A DNA stretch of 64,000 nt from Candidatus Binataceae bacterium (GCA_035308025.1 DATGHL010000053.1:62001-126000); one strand, 5' to 3'; shown: positions 28,680 to 38,251, counted from the first letter of the stretch. Notes: generated by a model from the letters alone, not told the origin. Made by a program: numbers and translations.

Positions 28680-30038
28680 TCACTGGCTACTCACTTGAAT
28701 GAGATATTGGGTGATGTCGTTGGCGCTTTGTAAGGCGCGCCCGGCGGCTTCCAGGGCGTTCTGATACTGGACGAGATGCGTCAACTGGTCATTGAGTGAG
28801 ACGCCGGTGATCGAGCTCTGGAGGGTTTGCAAGGAAGTCAGCGTGGCGGTCGCCTGCTGTTGATTGGTGGTGGCGTTGGCGACGGTCGAGCCGAACTGCG
28901 AGGCGATTGCGGTAAAGGCCTGGCCCAGGGTTTCCGACGGCGCCGCAGAATCGAGGTTGGTGGCCGCGGCCAGATTGGCGAGCGCGGCGGCATTGGAGCC
29001 GTCGCCGGGGACGCCGGCGGCGCTCGCGGCGGCGGCGAAGTTCTGCTCGGTGACGGCCGGGTTGATCGAGATGGGCGCGCCCGACGTTCCGGGCACGACA
29101 AAGAGCGTGTTGCCGGTCGAGCCGTCGAGGCCATAGCCGGTCGAATAAACTGAATTGATCGCGCCGGCAACGGAAGTCGCGAAGCCGTTGAGGCTGCTCT
29201 GCGCCTGCAGCACGCTCGCGGCGCCGGAGATGACGCCGCCGATACTTCCGCCGAGCTGCGCGGGTTGCAGCGGCAACGTCCCGTGCGTGAGCGTGACCTG
29301 CAGGCCGACATTAACGCCGGTGCCGGTGGTGCTGAGCGTGAGCGCGTTGGCGCCGCTGACCAGCGGCACGCCATTGACGGTTACGTTGCCGGCCGAATCG
29401 GCGGTGGCGCCAATCAACTGGGACAACTGGGCGACCAGGCCGTCACGCTGATCGAGCAGCGCCGCGGCGCTGCCGCCCTGCGCCTGGGTGGACTGAACCT
29501 GCGAATTTAGTGCCGCGACCTGCTGGGTAATATTGTTCACCTGCGAGACCAGCGTGCCGAGCTGTGCGAGCTGATCGCCGGCCGTCTGCTGCAGATTGCC
29601 GGAGAGCGTCGCGGAGGCCTGGGCAAAGTTGGTGGCGGCGCTAATCGCCGCGGTGCGGGCGCTCGGATCGGTCGGTGAAGCGGACAACGTCGTGAAGGAA
29701 TTAAAAAGATCCTGCAGATAGCCGGAGAGGTCCGTGCCGCCGCTCGGCGAGATATAGTTCTGCGCCAGCGTGGTGGCTTGGGTGAAGGCCTGATTGAAGC
29801 TCGCCGAGGACTGCGCGCTATCGATCTGACCGGTGAGGAAGGGCGCCTGCGCGCGCTGCGTCCCCAGCACCTCGACGCCGATCCCCTGGCCTTGTGCGCC
29901 GGGGGCGGCGGCCAGCACTACCGATTCCGCCGAGTAGTTCGGATTGGAAGCGTTGCTGATATTGGACTCGGTGGCGGCGATTTCGGCCTCGGCCGCGGCA
30001 ATCCCGCTAACCGCAACGGAAGTGATATTAACCGACAT
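28680..30038 (-). CDS. flgK: Flagellar hook-associated protein FlgK
   Basis: A 452-residue HAP1. The start is at ATG 30038 (MSVNITSVAVSGIAAAEAEI) with GGAGG upstream. The N-terminus carries the flagellar rod/hook signature, with ATESNISNASNPNYSAESVV; the C-terminus ends with SGVSLNDQLTHLVQYQNALE and AGRALQSANDI, the typical FlgK tail. Shorter than the enteric protein, which is common. It precedes flgL and follows a small flgN-like gene whose end overlaps its start. Confidence 0.88.
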   Translation of the reverse strand: MSVNITSVAVSGIAAAEAEIAATESNISNASNPNYSAESVVLAAAPGAQGQGIGVEVLGTQRAQAPFLTGQIDSAQSSASFNQAFTQATTLAQNYISPSGGTDLSGYLQDLFNSFTTLSASPTDPSARTAAISAATNFAQASATLSGNLQQTAGDQLAQLGTLVSQVNNITQQVAALNSQVQSTQAQGGSAAALLDQRDGLVAQLSQLIGATADSAGNVTVNGVPLVSGANALTLSTTGTGVNVGLQVTLTHGTLPLQPAQLGGSIGGVISGAASVLQAQSSLNGFATSVAGAINSVYSTGYGLDGSTGNTLFVVPGTSGAPISINPAVTEQNFAAAASAAGVPGDGSNAAALANLAAATNLDSAAPSETLGQAFTAIASQFGSTVANATTNQQQATATLTSLQTLQSSITGVSLNDQLTHLVQYQNALEAAGRALQSANDITQYLIQVSSQ

Positions 30039-30276
30039 AGTGAAAGCCTCCACCGATCGCGTGGACGCGCTCGTGTACCGCCGCGCGCAGGCCGGTGGTG
30101 AGCCGGGCGAAGCTGTCGAGGATGCGGCGTAGCTCGAGCAGCTCGGCGCGGCTGATTGCGCTATGCGGCGCGCTCAACTCTGCGCTCAGCGCTCCGATTA
30201 CGGTGGTGAAACGCGCGAGCCTGGCGACACTACCGAGGTCACAACCGCCCAGTGCCGGGTATTCCAAAGGCGTCAT
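30028..30276 (-). CDS. Small FlgN-like chaperone candidate
   Basis: An 82-residue, mostly helical protein (RAELLELRRILDSFARLTTG) between flgM and flgK. FlgN, the export chaperone for FlgK/FlgL, normally lies exactly here and is coiled-coil, but this protein is shorter than usual FlgN. Its stop overlaps the start of flgK. The call rests mainly on position. Confidence 0.5.
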   Translation of the reverse strand: MTPLEYPALGGCDLGSVARLARFTTVIGALSAELSAPHSAISRAELLELRRILDSFARLTTGLRAAVHERVHAIGGGFHYVG

Positions 30277-30342
30277 TTTGTACTTCTCTTTCTCACTGGC
30301 CGCTGGCAGTTAAGGCCTGGCCCACGCGCTGCGCGACCAGAC

Positions 30343-30633
30343 TTAAGTCCGGCCGATAATGCCGTCGGCCAAGGCCGAGCGCAGCTGCATCACCCGCTCC
30401 GAGCGAAACGACGATAGTGACGCCACCGCGCTGCTCGCCGAGCCGAGGAGCAGTCCCAGCGGTGAGAGCGTCGTGCGGTCCGCCGGCGCGCTCGGGGAGG
30501 GCCCGGGGCCAGCTGCGCCGGCAGTGTCGCGAACCGGCGCCGCGCCATTAACCGGCGCCGCCGCGGTGGTCGCAGCCGCGTCGAGTTGCGTCGCCGACGG
30601 GGCAACACTCAGGCCATTAATGGAGTTCGACAT
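30343..30633 (-). CDS. flgM: Anti-sigma-28 factor FlgM-like protein
   Basis: A 96-residue protein with an unstructured, Ala/Pro-rich N-terminal half and a C-terminal SERVMQLRSALADGII block resembling the sigma-binding end of FlgM. FlgM holds FliA inactive until the hook is complete. The start codon overlaps the stop of flgJ (TAATG). Position with flgJ and flgK supports the call; conservation outside the last 25 residues is poor. Confidence 0.6.
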   Translation of the reverse strand: MSNSINGLSVAPSATQLDAAATTAAAPVNGAAPVRDTAGAAGPGPSPSAPADRTTLSPLGLLLGSASSAVASLSSFRSERVMQLRSALADGIIGRT

Positions 30634-31175
30634 TAGAGGGTACCCCCAAGTTTGGAGGGTGGAGGCAAGTCCGGGACCATCGCCGAGGGGGCCGGCGGCA
30701 GTATCAACGGCCCACGATTATCGGCCTGCGTTATCGCCGCCGTCTTAAATTCGGACACGGCGGATGTTTCGGATGGGCCCGAAAATGGGACAGACAATTC
30801 GGCGGGCGACGCCGCGGCCAGCACCGCGCGGTCGATCTTTTCGATCAGCCGGTCCTTGCTATCGAGTCCCCGCGGCGCAGCGGAATTATGCGTGCCGCCG
30901 AGATCATGTTCGAGCGCGGCATTCAGCGATTTCATCGCGGGCGAGCGGGCCAGCAACTTGCCCATCGCATCGTCCATGAAGGAGCCGTAGATATCGCCGG
31001 TAGCGCCGCCGCCAATACCCATCGGACCGGAGTCCACGCCCACCATTGATTGGCGCATCTGGCGCGAGAGAATCGTCGCGAAGGTCTGGCTCAGGCCCTC
31101 GGCGGCGCTGCGCCGCTGCAGGTCTTGGCCGCCAAAGAGCGCGCGGTTGAAGAGGCCTTGAACAACTATGCTCAT
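30633..31175 (-). CDS. flgJ: FlgJ-type rod assembly protein (rod-binding domain only)
   Basis: A 180-residue protein with the rod-binding block GLSQTFATILSRQMRQSM and IYGSFMDDAMGKLLA, which match the N-terminal domain of FlgJ. The C-terminal muramidase domain of enteric FlgJ is absent, as in many bacteria. The Pro-rich tail is unusual. A good CAGGAG ribosome site precedes the ATG. It sits between flgI and flgM. Confidence 0.75.
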   Translation of the reverse strand: MSIVVQGLFNRALFGGQDLQRRSAAEGLSQTFATILSRQMRQSMVGVDSGPMGIGGGATGDIYGSFMDDAMGKLLARSPAMKSLNAALEHDLGGTHNSAAPRGLDSKDRLIEKIDRAVLAAASPAELSVPFSGPSETSAVSEFKTAAITQADNRGPLILPPAPSAMVPDLPPPSKLGGTL

Positions 31176-31245
31176 AATCTTAACTCCTGGCTCATAACCT
31201 CTGTTCCTTGAACGGAAAGCGTTTCGCCCAGTCGGCTGATAGCGG

Positions 31246-32472
31246 TCAGCGAATGATCAGCTCGCCACGCAGCGCGCCGGCGGCGCGCAGCCCCTCGAAA
31301 ATCGCGATGACGTCGCCGGGCTTGCTGCCGACCGCGTTGAGCGTTTCCGCGATCTGCTCGACAGTGGCGCCTTGCGGCAGCATAAAAAATTCGCCCGGAT
31401 CTTCGTTGACCTTGACGCTGGAAGTTTTGGTCACGACGGTCGTGCCGCCGCTGAGCGGCCCGGGCTGCGAGACGTCGACTTTGGGTTCGATGGTGATGGT
31501 CAGATTGCCATGGCTGATCGCCGCGCGGCCGACGCTGACCCGGCCGCCGACCACGATCGTGCCGGTGCGCTCGTCGACCACGACGCGATCGGATTGGCCG
31601 GCCGCGACCATGATGGAGTCCATCGCCGCGGCGAAGGTGACGGGCGACATCCAGGCCGGGAGCTCGACCTCGATCGTGCCGGGATCGAGAATCGCGGTAT
31701 GGGCGTCGGGGAACTTGCCGATGATCGCGCCGGCGGCATGGGCGGCGACCGCGGCGCTGGGATCCTCGAAGTCGAGTTCCAGCTTGCGCAGGGCGGAAAA
31801 ATCATTGGGGATCGCGCGTTCAACCGTCGCGCCACCGGGGACCTGGCCGGCGGTCTGAAAGTTTTTGCGCTCGGAAGCGCCGCCCGAGGCGTTGGCGAAA
31901 TAGCCTTCGACCGAGATCGGTCCCTGCGCGAGCGCATAGACCTCGCCGTCGGCGCCGCGCAGCGGGGTCATCAGCAGGGTCCCGCCCTGCAGCGAGCGCG
32001 CGTCGCCCATCGTCGAGGCCAGCACGTCGATTCGCGCGCCGACCCGGGCGAAGGGTGGAATATCCGCGGTGACCATCACGGCCGCCAGATTACGTACCTG
32101 AATATTCGCGGGATTGAGCGCCGCGGGCAGCGTGATGCTCTCATGGCGGAGCGTGTTGAGCAGAAACTGGATTGAGAGCAGTGTCTGCTGCGAATCGCCG
32201 CTGTTTTGCAGCCCGACCGTTAGGCCATGGCCGAGCAGATGGTTGATGCGAATACCGTGGATATGGGCGAGCGTGGCGAGCGGCGCGTAATTGCCGTCGT
32301 TGCCATGTTGAAAGCCGAGCAGACCGCCGCCCGGCGCGACGTAGCGCGCCTCGAGCGCCTGCGCGGATGGCGGCGGCAACAATCGCGGGTCCGCCTGGTC
32401 GCCCTGATCAAGCGCCCAGACGTAGCCGATCGCCATAAAGAGCAAAAAAACGACGATACCCGTGATTTTCAT
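31246..32472 (-). CDS. flgI: Flagellar P-ring protein FlgI
   Basis: A 408-residue P-ring protein. The start is the ATG at 32472, which overlaps the stop of flgH (TGATG). It begins with a signal peptide (MKITGIVVFLLFMAIGYVWA). Diagnostic blocks are LLGHGLTVGLQNSGDSQQTL, SLQGGTLLMTPLRGADGEVY, IVVGGRVSVGRAAISHGNLT and a C-terminal GDVIAIFEGLRAAGALRGEL. It forms the periplasmic bushing around the rod. Confidence 0.92.
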   Translation of the reverse strand: MKITGIVVFLLFMAIGYVWALDQGDQADPRLLPPPSAQALEARYVAPGGGLLGFQHGNDGNYAPLATLAHIHGIRINHLLGHGLTVGLQNSGDSQQTLLSIQFLLNTLRHESITLPAALNPANIQVRNLAAVMVTADIPPFARVGARIDVLASTMGDARSLQGGTLLMTPLRGADGEVYALAQGPISVEGYFANASGGASERKNFQTAGQVPGGATVERAIPNDFSALRKLELDFEDPSAAVAAHAAGAIIGKFPDAHTAILDPGTIEVELPAWMSPVTFAAAMDSIMVAAGQSDRVVVDERTGTIVVGGRVSVGRAAISHGNLTITIEPKVDVSQPGPLSGGTTVVTKTSSVKVNEDPGEFFMLPQGATVEQIAETLNAVGSKPGDVIAIFEGLRAAGALRGELIIR

Positions 32473-33323
32473 CAGAAGAGCCACAACCGGTCGAACATCC
32501 GGGTGGCGAGTCCGTCACCCTGCTTGTCGCGCGACTGGCCCTCGCCGGAAATACTGAGGTTGAGGTCGGCGACTTGCGCCGAGGCGATCGCGTCGGAGGA
32601 GTCGATATCCTGAGGACGGACGACGCCGCTCAAGTGAATCGTGTCGTCCTCGCCGTTGACCTGAAGGCTGCGCTCGCCGCGAATCGAGAGTGTGCCGCTC
32701 GGATTCACCGCGGTCACGACCGCGCTGACCGTCGCGGTGAAGGTATCGGCTGCGGTCAGGTCGCCCGCGCCCGTGGTGCTGTTGGTGGAAGTGCCGTTGA
32801 CCAGACTGGCGAGATTAAAGGACGGATTCTTGGCGGCGAAATTCTCGGCAACGCCGAAGAAGTTGGGCAAGCCGGCGCTGATCGCGCGCTGATTCGAGAG
32901 CGTAGTGCCGGCCTTGCTTTCGCTGGCGACGGCTTCCGTGACGTTGACCGTGAGGACGTCGCCGACCGAGCGCGCCTTGACGTCGGCGACGAGATCGTCG
33001 GCCATTACGCGCATCGGGATACTGCCGGCGGCGTCAGGGGCGAAGGCGACGCGATCGACCTGATCGATATTGACGCCGGTATCGCCGGGCGCAGTAATCG
33101 GCGCGGCAACGGCAGTAGCGATTTGCGTATCCGGCGGCGGCGGCGCTTGTTGCGCCGCCTTGGGCGCCTGGTTGGCCGGATCCAGATCCGGAAACAGCAT
33201 CCGCGGCACGGCGTGGGCGATCATCGGCAGGAAGGGCAAGGCGACGCAGCCGTTAAGCGTCGCGGCGAGCAGTAGTAGCAGCGGCAGTTTCAGCATCAGC
33301 ATCCGCAAGCGAACCCGTTTCAT
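32472..33323 (-). CDS. flgH: Flagellar L-ring lipoprotein FlgH
   Basis: A 283-residue L-ring protein with a lipoprotein signal (LLLLLAATLNGC lipobox). The C-terminal half is the conserved FlgH domain: VGDVLTVNVTEAVASESKAG, ADTFTATVSAVVTAVNPSGT and LSIRGERSLQVNGEDDTIHL. The N-terminal linker rich in Pro/Gln is longer than usual. It forms the outer-membrane bushing; presence of L- and P-rings implies a diderm cell. Confidence 0.9.
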   Translation of the reverse strand: MKRVRLRMLMLKLPLLLLLAATLNGCVALPFLPMIAHAVPRMLFPDLDPANQAPKAAQQAPPPPDTQIATAVAAPITAPGDTGVNIDQVDRVAFAPDAAGSIPMRVMADDLVADVKARSVGDVLTVNVTEAVASESKAGTTLSNQRAISAGLPNFFGVAENFAAKNPSFNLASLVNGTSTNSTTGAGDLTAADTFTATVSAVVTAVNPSGTLSIRGERSLQVNGEDDTIHLSGVVRPQDIDSSDAIASAQVADLNLSISGEGQSRDKQGDGLATRMFDRLWLF

Positions 33324-34090
33324 GGCATCACCAGTTCCGCGGTCTTGACGCCGGTGACCGTAACGCCGACTGGCGCGCCGCTTTCAGGATTGATTACCGT
33401 CGCCGTATCACCGACGCTGGCGGCGGAGTTGGATTGCAACTGTGCGCGCACGGTGACTGGACCATTGCTGATCGTCACGATGACGAGATCGCCCGGATGG
33501 ATCGCGAGTGGACGGATGAGCTGGTAGGCGTAGAGCGGCTGGCCGGCGCGGATCGGGTTGGCGGCGACCATGCTCGTGCGCGGCAATTGTTCGAGCGCAT
33601 TGGGAGCGGCCGAGAAGGCCTCGACGGCTTGCGCCTGGAAGTCGCTGGTGGCGACCGCCTCGCCAGCCGCGATATCGCGCGCGGCGACCAGCACCTGTCG
33701 TTGGGCTGCAACGATAGCGGTGCAGGCCGTTGTGGCCCCGTCGTGCGTCAGCACCACTGTCAAGCTGCGGGATTGTAGCTGCGTCATGCCGGGCGCGACG
33801 TCAGCCAGAGTGGCGCCGGCGGGCGGGTCGCAGCCGAGCGTGACGGCCTGGAGAGTTACGCCGGGCGGCATCAGGGGTGTAACGCGGGCAACGAGCGCCG
33901 CGTTCAAATCGGGGAGCGGCGGCGCTGCGGTAGTCGGCGCTGATGCCCCAGGATGCGCCGATGACGCCGCGGGCTGAGCGGCCAATACCGCCGCGACGGG
34001 GGTGACCGTATCCGCATCCGCCTCCGCCGGCGCGATCAGGCTGATCGCGAGAGCAGCCGCGACGGCGAACTTAAACGCGGACGAGGCCAT
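33320..34090 (-). CDS. flgA: FlgA, flagellar P-ring assembly chaperone
   Basis: A 256-residue periplasmic chaperone for FlgI. A signal peptide (MASSAFKFAVAAALAISLIA) is followed by a linker and the C-terminal SAF-type domain (LVAARDIAAGEAVATSDF, RTSMVAANPIRAGQPLY, HPGDLVIVTISNGPVTVRAQ). The end overlaps flgH by 4 bases, the start overlaps flgG. Confidence 0.88.
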   Translation of the reverse strand: MASSAFKFAVAAALAISLIAPAEADADTVTPVAAVLAAQPAASSAHPGASAPTTAAPPLPDLNAALVARVTPLMPPGVTLQAVTLGCDPPAGATLADVAPGMTQLQSRSLTVVLTHDGATTACTAIVAAQRQVLVAARDIAAGEAVATSDFQAQAVEAFSAAPNALEQLPRTSMVAANPIRAGQPLYAYQLIRPLAIHPGDLVIVTISNGPVTVRAQLQSNSAASVGDTATVINPESGAPVGVTVTGVKTAELVMP

Positions 34091-34862
34091 TGGCGATACT
34101 CTGCATCTGGTCGGATTCCTGCACCGCCTTGGAGCCGGCCTCGTAGGCGCGCTGCGCCTCGATCAGCTCAACCAACTCCTGCACGGTGCTTTCATTGGGC
34201 ATCTCAAGGAAACCCTGGGAGACCGAGCCGAAGCCGTTCTGGCCGGCGATACCGGTCTGCGGCGAGCCGGCGGCCTGAGATTGCGCATAAAGGTTTTGTC
34301 CGAGTGGTTGAAGGCCGGCCGGATTGATAAAGCGGACGATCTGCAATTGGCCAACCTGCGTGGGCGTGCTTTGCGTGCCGACCTGCACCGAGATCGTGCC
34401 GTCGGGGCCAATCGTCAGATTCTGCGCGCCTTGCGGCACGCTGATCCCGGGCAGGGTCGCGTAGCCGTCGAGCGTGACGAGGCGGCCGTTCTGGTCGAGT
34501 CGGAAGCTGCCGTCGCGGGTGTAGGCGAGCGAACCGTCGGGCCTCGAAATTTGAAAAAACCCGTCGCCCTGAATCGCGACGTCGAGCGGATTACCGGTGT
34601 TGTTGAGCTCGCCCTCGGTAAAAATCTGGTCGACTGCGGCGGTCTTGGTCCCGAGTCCAACTTTCTCACCGGTGGGCACATAGCTGACCTGCGACGACTG
34701 CGTGCCGGCCTGCCGCGTGCTGACATAGAGCAAATCCTGAAAGCGCGCGCGCGAGACCTTGAAGCCCGGGGTGGAGGCGTTAGCCAGATTGTTGGAAATG
34801 ACCTGGATGCGGGTTTCTTGCGCCTGCATACCGGTCGCCGCGATAGATAAAGCCTGTAGCAC
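34071..34862 (-). CDS. flgG: Flagellar distal rod protein FlgG
   Basis: A 263-residue rod protein with typical length. The N-terminus has LSIAATGMQAQETRIQVISN and NNLANASTPGFKVSRARF; the C-terminus has GFLEMPNESTVQELVELIEA and QRAYEAGSKAVQESDQM. These pairs form the rod coiled coil. It lies between flgF and flgA, the usual order. Confidence 0.93.
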   Translation of the reverse strand: MLQALSIAATGMQAQETRIQVISNNLANASTPGFKVSRARFQDLLYVSTRQAGTQSSQVSYVPTGEKVGLGTKTAAVDQIFTEGELNNTGNPLDVAIQGDGFFQISRPDGSLAYTRDGSFRLDQNGRLVTLDGYATLPGISVPQGAQNLTIGPDGTISVQVGTQSTPTQVGQLQIVRFINPAGLQPLGQNLYAQSQAAGSPQTGIAGQNGFGSVSQGFLEMPNESTVQELVELIEAQRAYEAGSKAVQESDQMQSIANGLVRV

Positions 34863-34884
34863 GAAGGGTTGCCTCCTGATTCGA

Positions 34885-35598
34885 TCAAGCAGTTAGAGTG
34901 AAAGCCTGGATGGCGCGGTTGGAGTTCTCGTCAATCGCCTTCACCGAGTTCATCGCGGCCTCGTAGCTGCGCGAAACGTTCATCAGCGAGACCATCCCGC
35001 CGACCGCGCTGCCGGCCGAGGCTTCGAGGAAGCCTTGATAGAGCTGGCTGGCCGTGCCGGTGGCGGGGGGCAGCGCGGCGCCGCCGGCGGCGCCGTAGAG
35101 ACCACCACCGAGCGGGGTCAGAGTGACCGCGGCCGGGTCGGCCAGAGCGATCTTTGCGGCCGGGGCGCCGTTGACGCTAATCGAACCGTCGGTGGCGATC
35201 GTGATCTGACCGGCGGGGAGCTTGATCGGGCCGCCGCCGCCCGCGCTCTCGATCGGCAGGCCAGCGGCGAGCAGCGTGCCGTCCGGTGCGAGCTGCAATT
35301 GGCCATTTCGGGTATAGGCCGGTCCTTGGGGGGACTGGACGGTGATAAAGGCCGGGCCGCTGACGGCGACATCGAGGGGATTGCCGGTCGAGTTGATCGG
35401 GCCTTGCGTCAGATCGAGCGGCGGCGTCGCGTCACTGGCCGCATACTGGAATGGCGAGCCGTTGCCGCCGACGCTCTGCACAATATTGAGCAGGCGCCGG
35501 AAACCCGGCGTCGCCAGGTTGGCGAGGTTGGAGGCGGCGATCCCCAGGCCCGCGAGTTGGCTGGCGGCGCCCGAGGCGGCGAGATAAAGCGCGTTCAT
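34885..35598 (-). CDS. flgF: Flagellar proximal rod protein FlgF-like
   Basis: A 237-residue rod-type protein. The start is the ATG at 35598 (MNALYLAASGAASQLAGLGI), overlapping the stop of fliA (ATGA); the upstream extension in the same frame is noncoding. It has SNLANLATPGFRRLLNIVQ at the N-terminus and MVSLMNVSRSYEAAMNSVKA near the end. FlgF and FlgG are normally adjacent, as here. Confidence 0.88.
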   Translation of the reverse strand: MNALYLAASGAASQLAGLGIAASNLANLATPGFRRLLNIVQSVGGNGSPFQYAASDATPPLDLTQGPINSTGNPLDVAVSGPAFITVQSPQGPAYTRNGQLQLAPDGTLLAAGLPIESAGGGGPIKLPAGQITIATDGSISVNGAPAAKIALADPAAVTLTPLGGGLYGAAGGAALPPATGTASQLYQGFLEASAGSAVGGMVSLMNVSRSYEAAMNSVKAIDENSNRAIQAFTLTA

Positions 35599-36206
35599 CG
35601 ATAGTCTCCTTCGGCGAGGGCGGCCTTGAGCTTGGCCAACGCCGCCTTGATTGCGCGCGCGGCAGTGCTTTCGGAACTGCCGCTGACCGCGGCGACTTCG
35701 GCCAGACTGAGTTCCTCGAAAAAATAGAGCGCGAGCAGCGTGCGTTCGCCTTCGGTCAGCAGGCACTCCATCAAGTTCCGCACTTCGGCGCTCTGGGCAT
35801 GTTCCGCGCCGCCAGCGCTGTCGTCGGCGGGCAGTGAATCGGGTTCGATCGGTTCGCCGGGCAGCGCCAGCACGTCGTCAACGTTCGCGCCTGAGGCTTT
35901 CATCGCGGTGCTAATCTCGCGCATCAAGGCGCCATGCACGTGCGAACGGGCAAAGACGCCAAAGCCGACGCCGCGGCTGGGATCGAAGCGGCGCGCGGCC
36001 AGCAGCAGCCCGAAGCATCCGGCCGAGACCAGATCATCGCGGGTCAAGCCGATGCGGGAGGAGAGCCAGACACGATCGGCCTGGCTGACCACCAGCGGCA
36101 GATAGTTCTCGACCAGCGTGGCGATTTCCGCGGGGCTGAGTTCGGTCGCAGCGGGCGCGGTTTCGGGCGCTGCGTCGGCGTATTCCTTGAAACGATTCGG
36201 GCTCAT
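35595..36206 (-). CDS. fliA: Flagellar sigma factor sigma-28 (FliA), compact form
   Basis: A 203-residue sigma factor. Region 2 is visible as ENYLPLVVSQADRVW to RDDLVSAGCFGLLLAARRFD and VGFGVFARSHVHGALMREI; region 4 as LLTEGERTLLALYFFEELSL and AEVAAVSGSSESTAARAI. Between them lies an acidic stretch of about 40 residues and no clear region 3, so it is shorter than the usual 230-250 residues. It directs late flagellar genes such as fliC. The start overlaps the end of flhA by 4 bases; the usual flhF and flhG between them are absent. Confidence 0.85.
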   Translation of the reverse strand: MSPNRFKEYADAAPETAPAATELSPAEIATLVENYLPLVVSQADRVWLSSRIGLTRDDLVSAGCFGLLLAARRFDPSRGVGFGVFARSHVHGALMREISTAMKASGANVDDVLALPGEPIEPDSLPADDSAGGAEHAQSAEVRNLMECLLTEGERTLLALYFFEELSLAEVAAVSGSSESTAARAIKAALAKLKAALAEGDYR

Positions 36207-38233
36207 CCGATCCGCCCCACGATCGTCGGCTCGACGCCGGCCGGGATATCGGTCGCGCCCAGCACGACGATATGGCGGGAGGCGCGGCGCGCGACGCGCT
36301 CGAAGATGCGGCGGATTTGCGGCGAGACCACCACCGCCGGCATCTCGCCGGCCTTTGCCGCGGCCTCGCCGGTGGCTTTGTGCACCGCCTCGGTGGCCGT
36401 GCGCAGCACTTGCGGGTCGGTCAGCATTTTCTGATCTGCGCTGGCGGCGGCGAAGAACGGCTCCTCGAGCAGGGGGTCGACCACGAGAATCGGCAGGACG
36501 CCGTCCGGACGCCGCAGGCTCTCGCAGATGGCGCGGCCGATCAGCGGGCGGATACGTTCGGCCAGCTCGGCGGGATCCTTGCTCGATGGGCCTTCGGCTG
36601 CGAGCGCTTCGAGGATTACGGGCAGGTCGCGGATCGGAATACGCTGCGCCAGCAACAGTTGCAGCACGCGGTAGACCGAGCCCAGATGGATACTGACGCC
36701 GGAGAGTTCTTCGACGATCCGCGGAACGACCTTCTGCGCCGCTTCGAGCATCCCCTCGACATCCTTGCGGGTGAGAATCTCGGCCGCGTTGGCGCGAACA
36801 ATTTCGGCGAAATGCGTGACCATCGCGGTGAGCGCGTCGACCACGGCGTAGCCCGCCAGGCGTGCATTAGTGATCTGTTCGCCGGCCACCCAGAGGGCGG
36901 GCAAACCGAAGGCGGGCTCGGTGGTGTCGAGTCCCTTGACGGCTGGGCTCGGGCCCTTCGGTCCGGGTATCGCCAGCGACATGGTCGCGCGAATCGAACC
37001 GCGGGCGGCCTCGGCGCCGCGCAGCGAGATCCGATAGGTGTGCTGGTCGAGCGCGAGGTTATCGACGATGCGCACTGCGGGCAGAGTGATTCCGAGCTCA
37101 TCGCGGATTTTCGGGCGCAGCGCCTGAATCTTGTCGGCGAGCTTCCACGGCTCATTGACGAAGGGAATCAGCGCGGAGCCGAGTTCGAGCCGCAAAATAT
37201 CGGGCCATGGGCTGACGGCTTGATCGGCGGCCTTGGGTTTGACTACCGCCCCCTCCGCCGCGGCTGCGGTCGCCATCGTACGCGCGCGAAAGCCCAGGGC
37301 GATCAGCCCGCCGGCGATCGCGAGGAAGGGAATATGAGGCAGGCCCGGCATCAGTCCGATCAGGGCGAGCAGGCCGCCCGCGCTGAACATTGCGGCGGTA
37401 TTCTGGAAGAGATCCTTGCCGATCGTGTTGGGCAGGTCGAGATCGCCCGCCGTGCGCGAGACGATTACGCCGGCCGCGGTCGAGGTCAGCAGCGCGGGGA
37501 TCTGCGCGGCGAGGCCGTCGCCCACGGTCAGGATGGTATAGGTGTGCAAGGCGTCGCCGACGCTGAGACCTTTTTCGATCACGCCGATAAACAGGCCGGC
37601 GATCAGATTGATCGCCATGATCAGGATCGCGGCGACGGCGTCACCGCGCACGAATTTACCGATACCGTCCATCGCGGCGTAGAAATCGGCTTCGCGCGCG
37701 AGCTCGCGGCGGCGCCGGCGGGCCTCTTCTTCGCCGACGATACCGGCATTGAGGTCAGCGTCGATCGCCATCTGCTTGCCGGGCATCGCGTCGAGCGTGA
37801 AGCGCGCGGCGACCTCGGCGACACGGCTGGCGCCTTTGGTGACAACGGCGAAGTTGATAATCGCGAGGACGACGAAAACGACGATTCCGACCGCGTAGTT
37901 ATCGCCGACCACGACCCGGCCGAAGGACTCGATTACCGTGCCGGCGGCGGCCGCGCCGAGATTACCGTGCAGCAGAATAAGCCGGGTCGAGGCGACGTTG
38001 AGCGAGAGCCGCAGCAGCGTCGCCACCAGCAGGACGGTCGGAAAGGCCGAGAAATCGAGCGCGCGCCGATTCGAGGCCGAGACCACCAGCACAACTATCG
38101 AAAGGGCCAGCGAAAACGACAGCAGGACGTCGAGTAGAGTTGCGCCGATCGGCGCGAGCATCCCGGCCAGCACGAGCATCGCGGTGGCCGGCAGCGCCAG
38201 CTCGGACGCGGAGATGAGTCGGTTCGTCGGCAT
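36203..38233 (-). CDS. flhA: Flagellar export gate protein FlhA
   Basis: A 676-residue export gate protein. The N-terminal half holds eight hydrophobic segments; a conserved cytoplasmic loop motif is seen at VAEVAARFTLDAMPGKQMAID (residues read across 137-158) and the FHIPEP-like block follows. The C-terminal half is the substrate-docking domain (GVSIHLGSVYRVLQLLLAQR, AIPIRDLPVILEAL). Length is normal. Forms a nonamer under the basal body. Confidence 0.94.
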   Translation of the reverse strand: MPTNRLISASELALPATAMLVLAGMLAPIGATLLDVLLSFSLALSIVVLVVSASNRRALDFSAFPTVLLVATLLRLSLNVASTRLILLHGNLGAAAAGTVIESFGRVVVGDNYAVGIVVFVVLAIINFAVVTKGASRVAEVAARFTLDAMPGKQMAIDADLNAGIVGEEEARRRRRELAREADFYAAMDGIGKFVRGDAVAAILIMAINLIAGLFIGVIEKGLSVGDALHTYTILTVGDGLAAQIPALLTSTAAGVIVSRTAGDLDLPNTIGKDLFQNTAAMFSAGGLLALIGLMPGLPHIPFLAIAGGLIALGFRARTMATAAAAEGAVVKPKAADQAVSPWPDILRLELGSALIPFVNEPWKLADKIQALRPKIRDELGITLPAVRIVDNLALDQHTYRISLRGAEAARGSIRATMSLAIPGPKGPSPAVKGLDTTEPAFGLPALWVAGEQITNARLAGYAVVDALTAMVTHFAEIVRANAAEILTRKDVEGMLEAAQKVVPRIVEELSGVSIHLGSVYRVLQLLLAQRIPIRDLPVILEALAAEGPSSKDPAELAERIRPLIGRAICESLRRPDGVLPILVVDPLLEEPFFAAASADQKMLTDPQVLRTATEAVHKATGEAAAKAGEMPAVVVSPQIRRIFERVARRASRHIVVLGATDIPAGVEPTIVGRIG

Positions 38234-38251
38234 CGTACTTGGCTACTGCCC

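Noticed and set aside
36272-38137. 621-residue plus-strand frame opposite flhA
   Set aside because: Antisense to flhA, no recognisable motif, composition typical of shadow frames.
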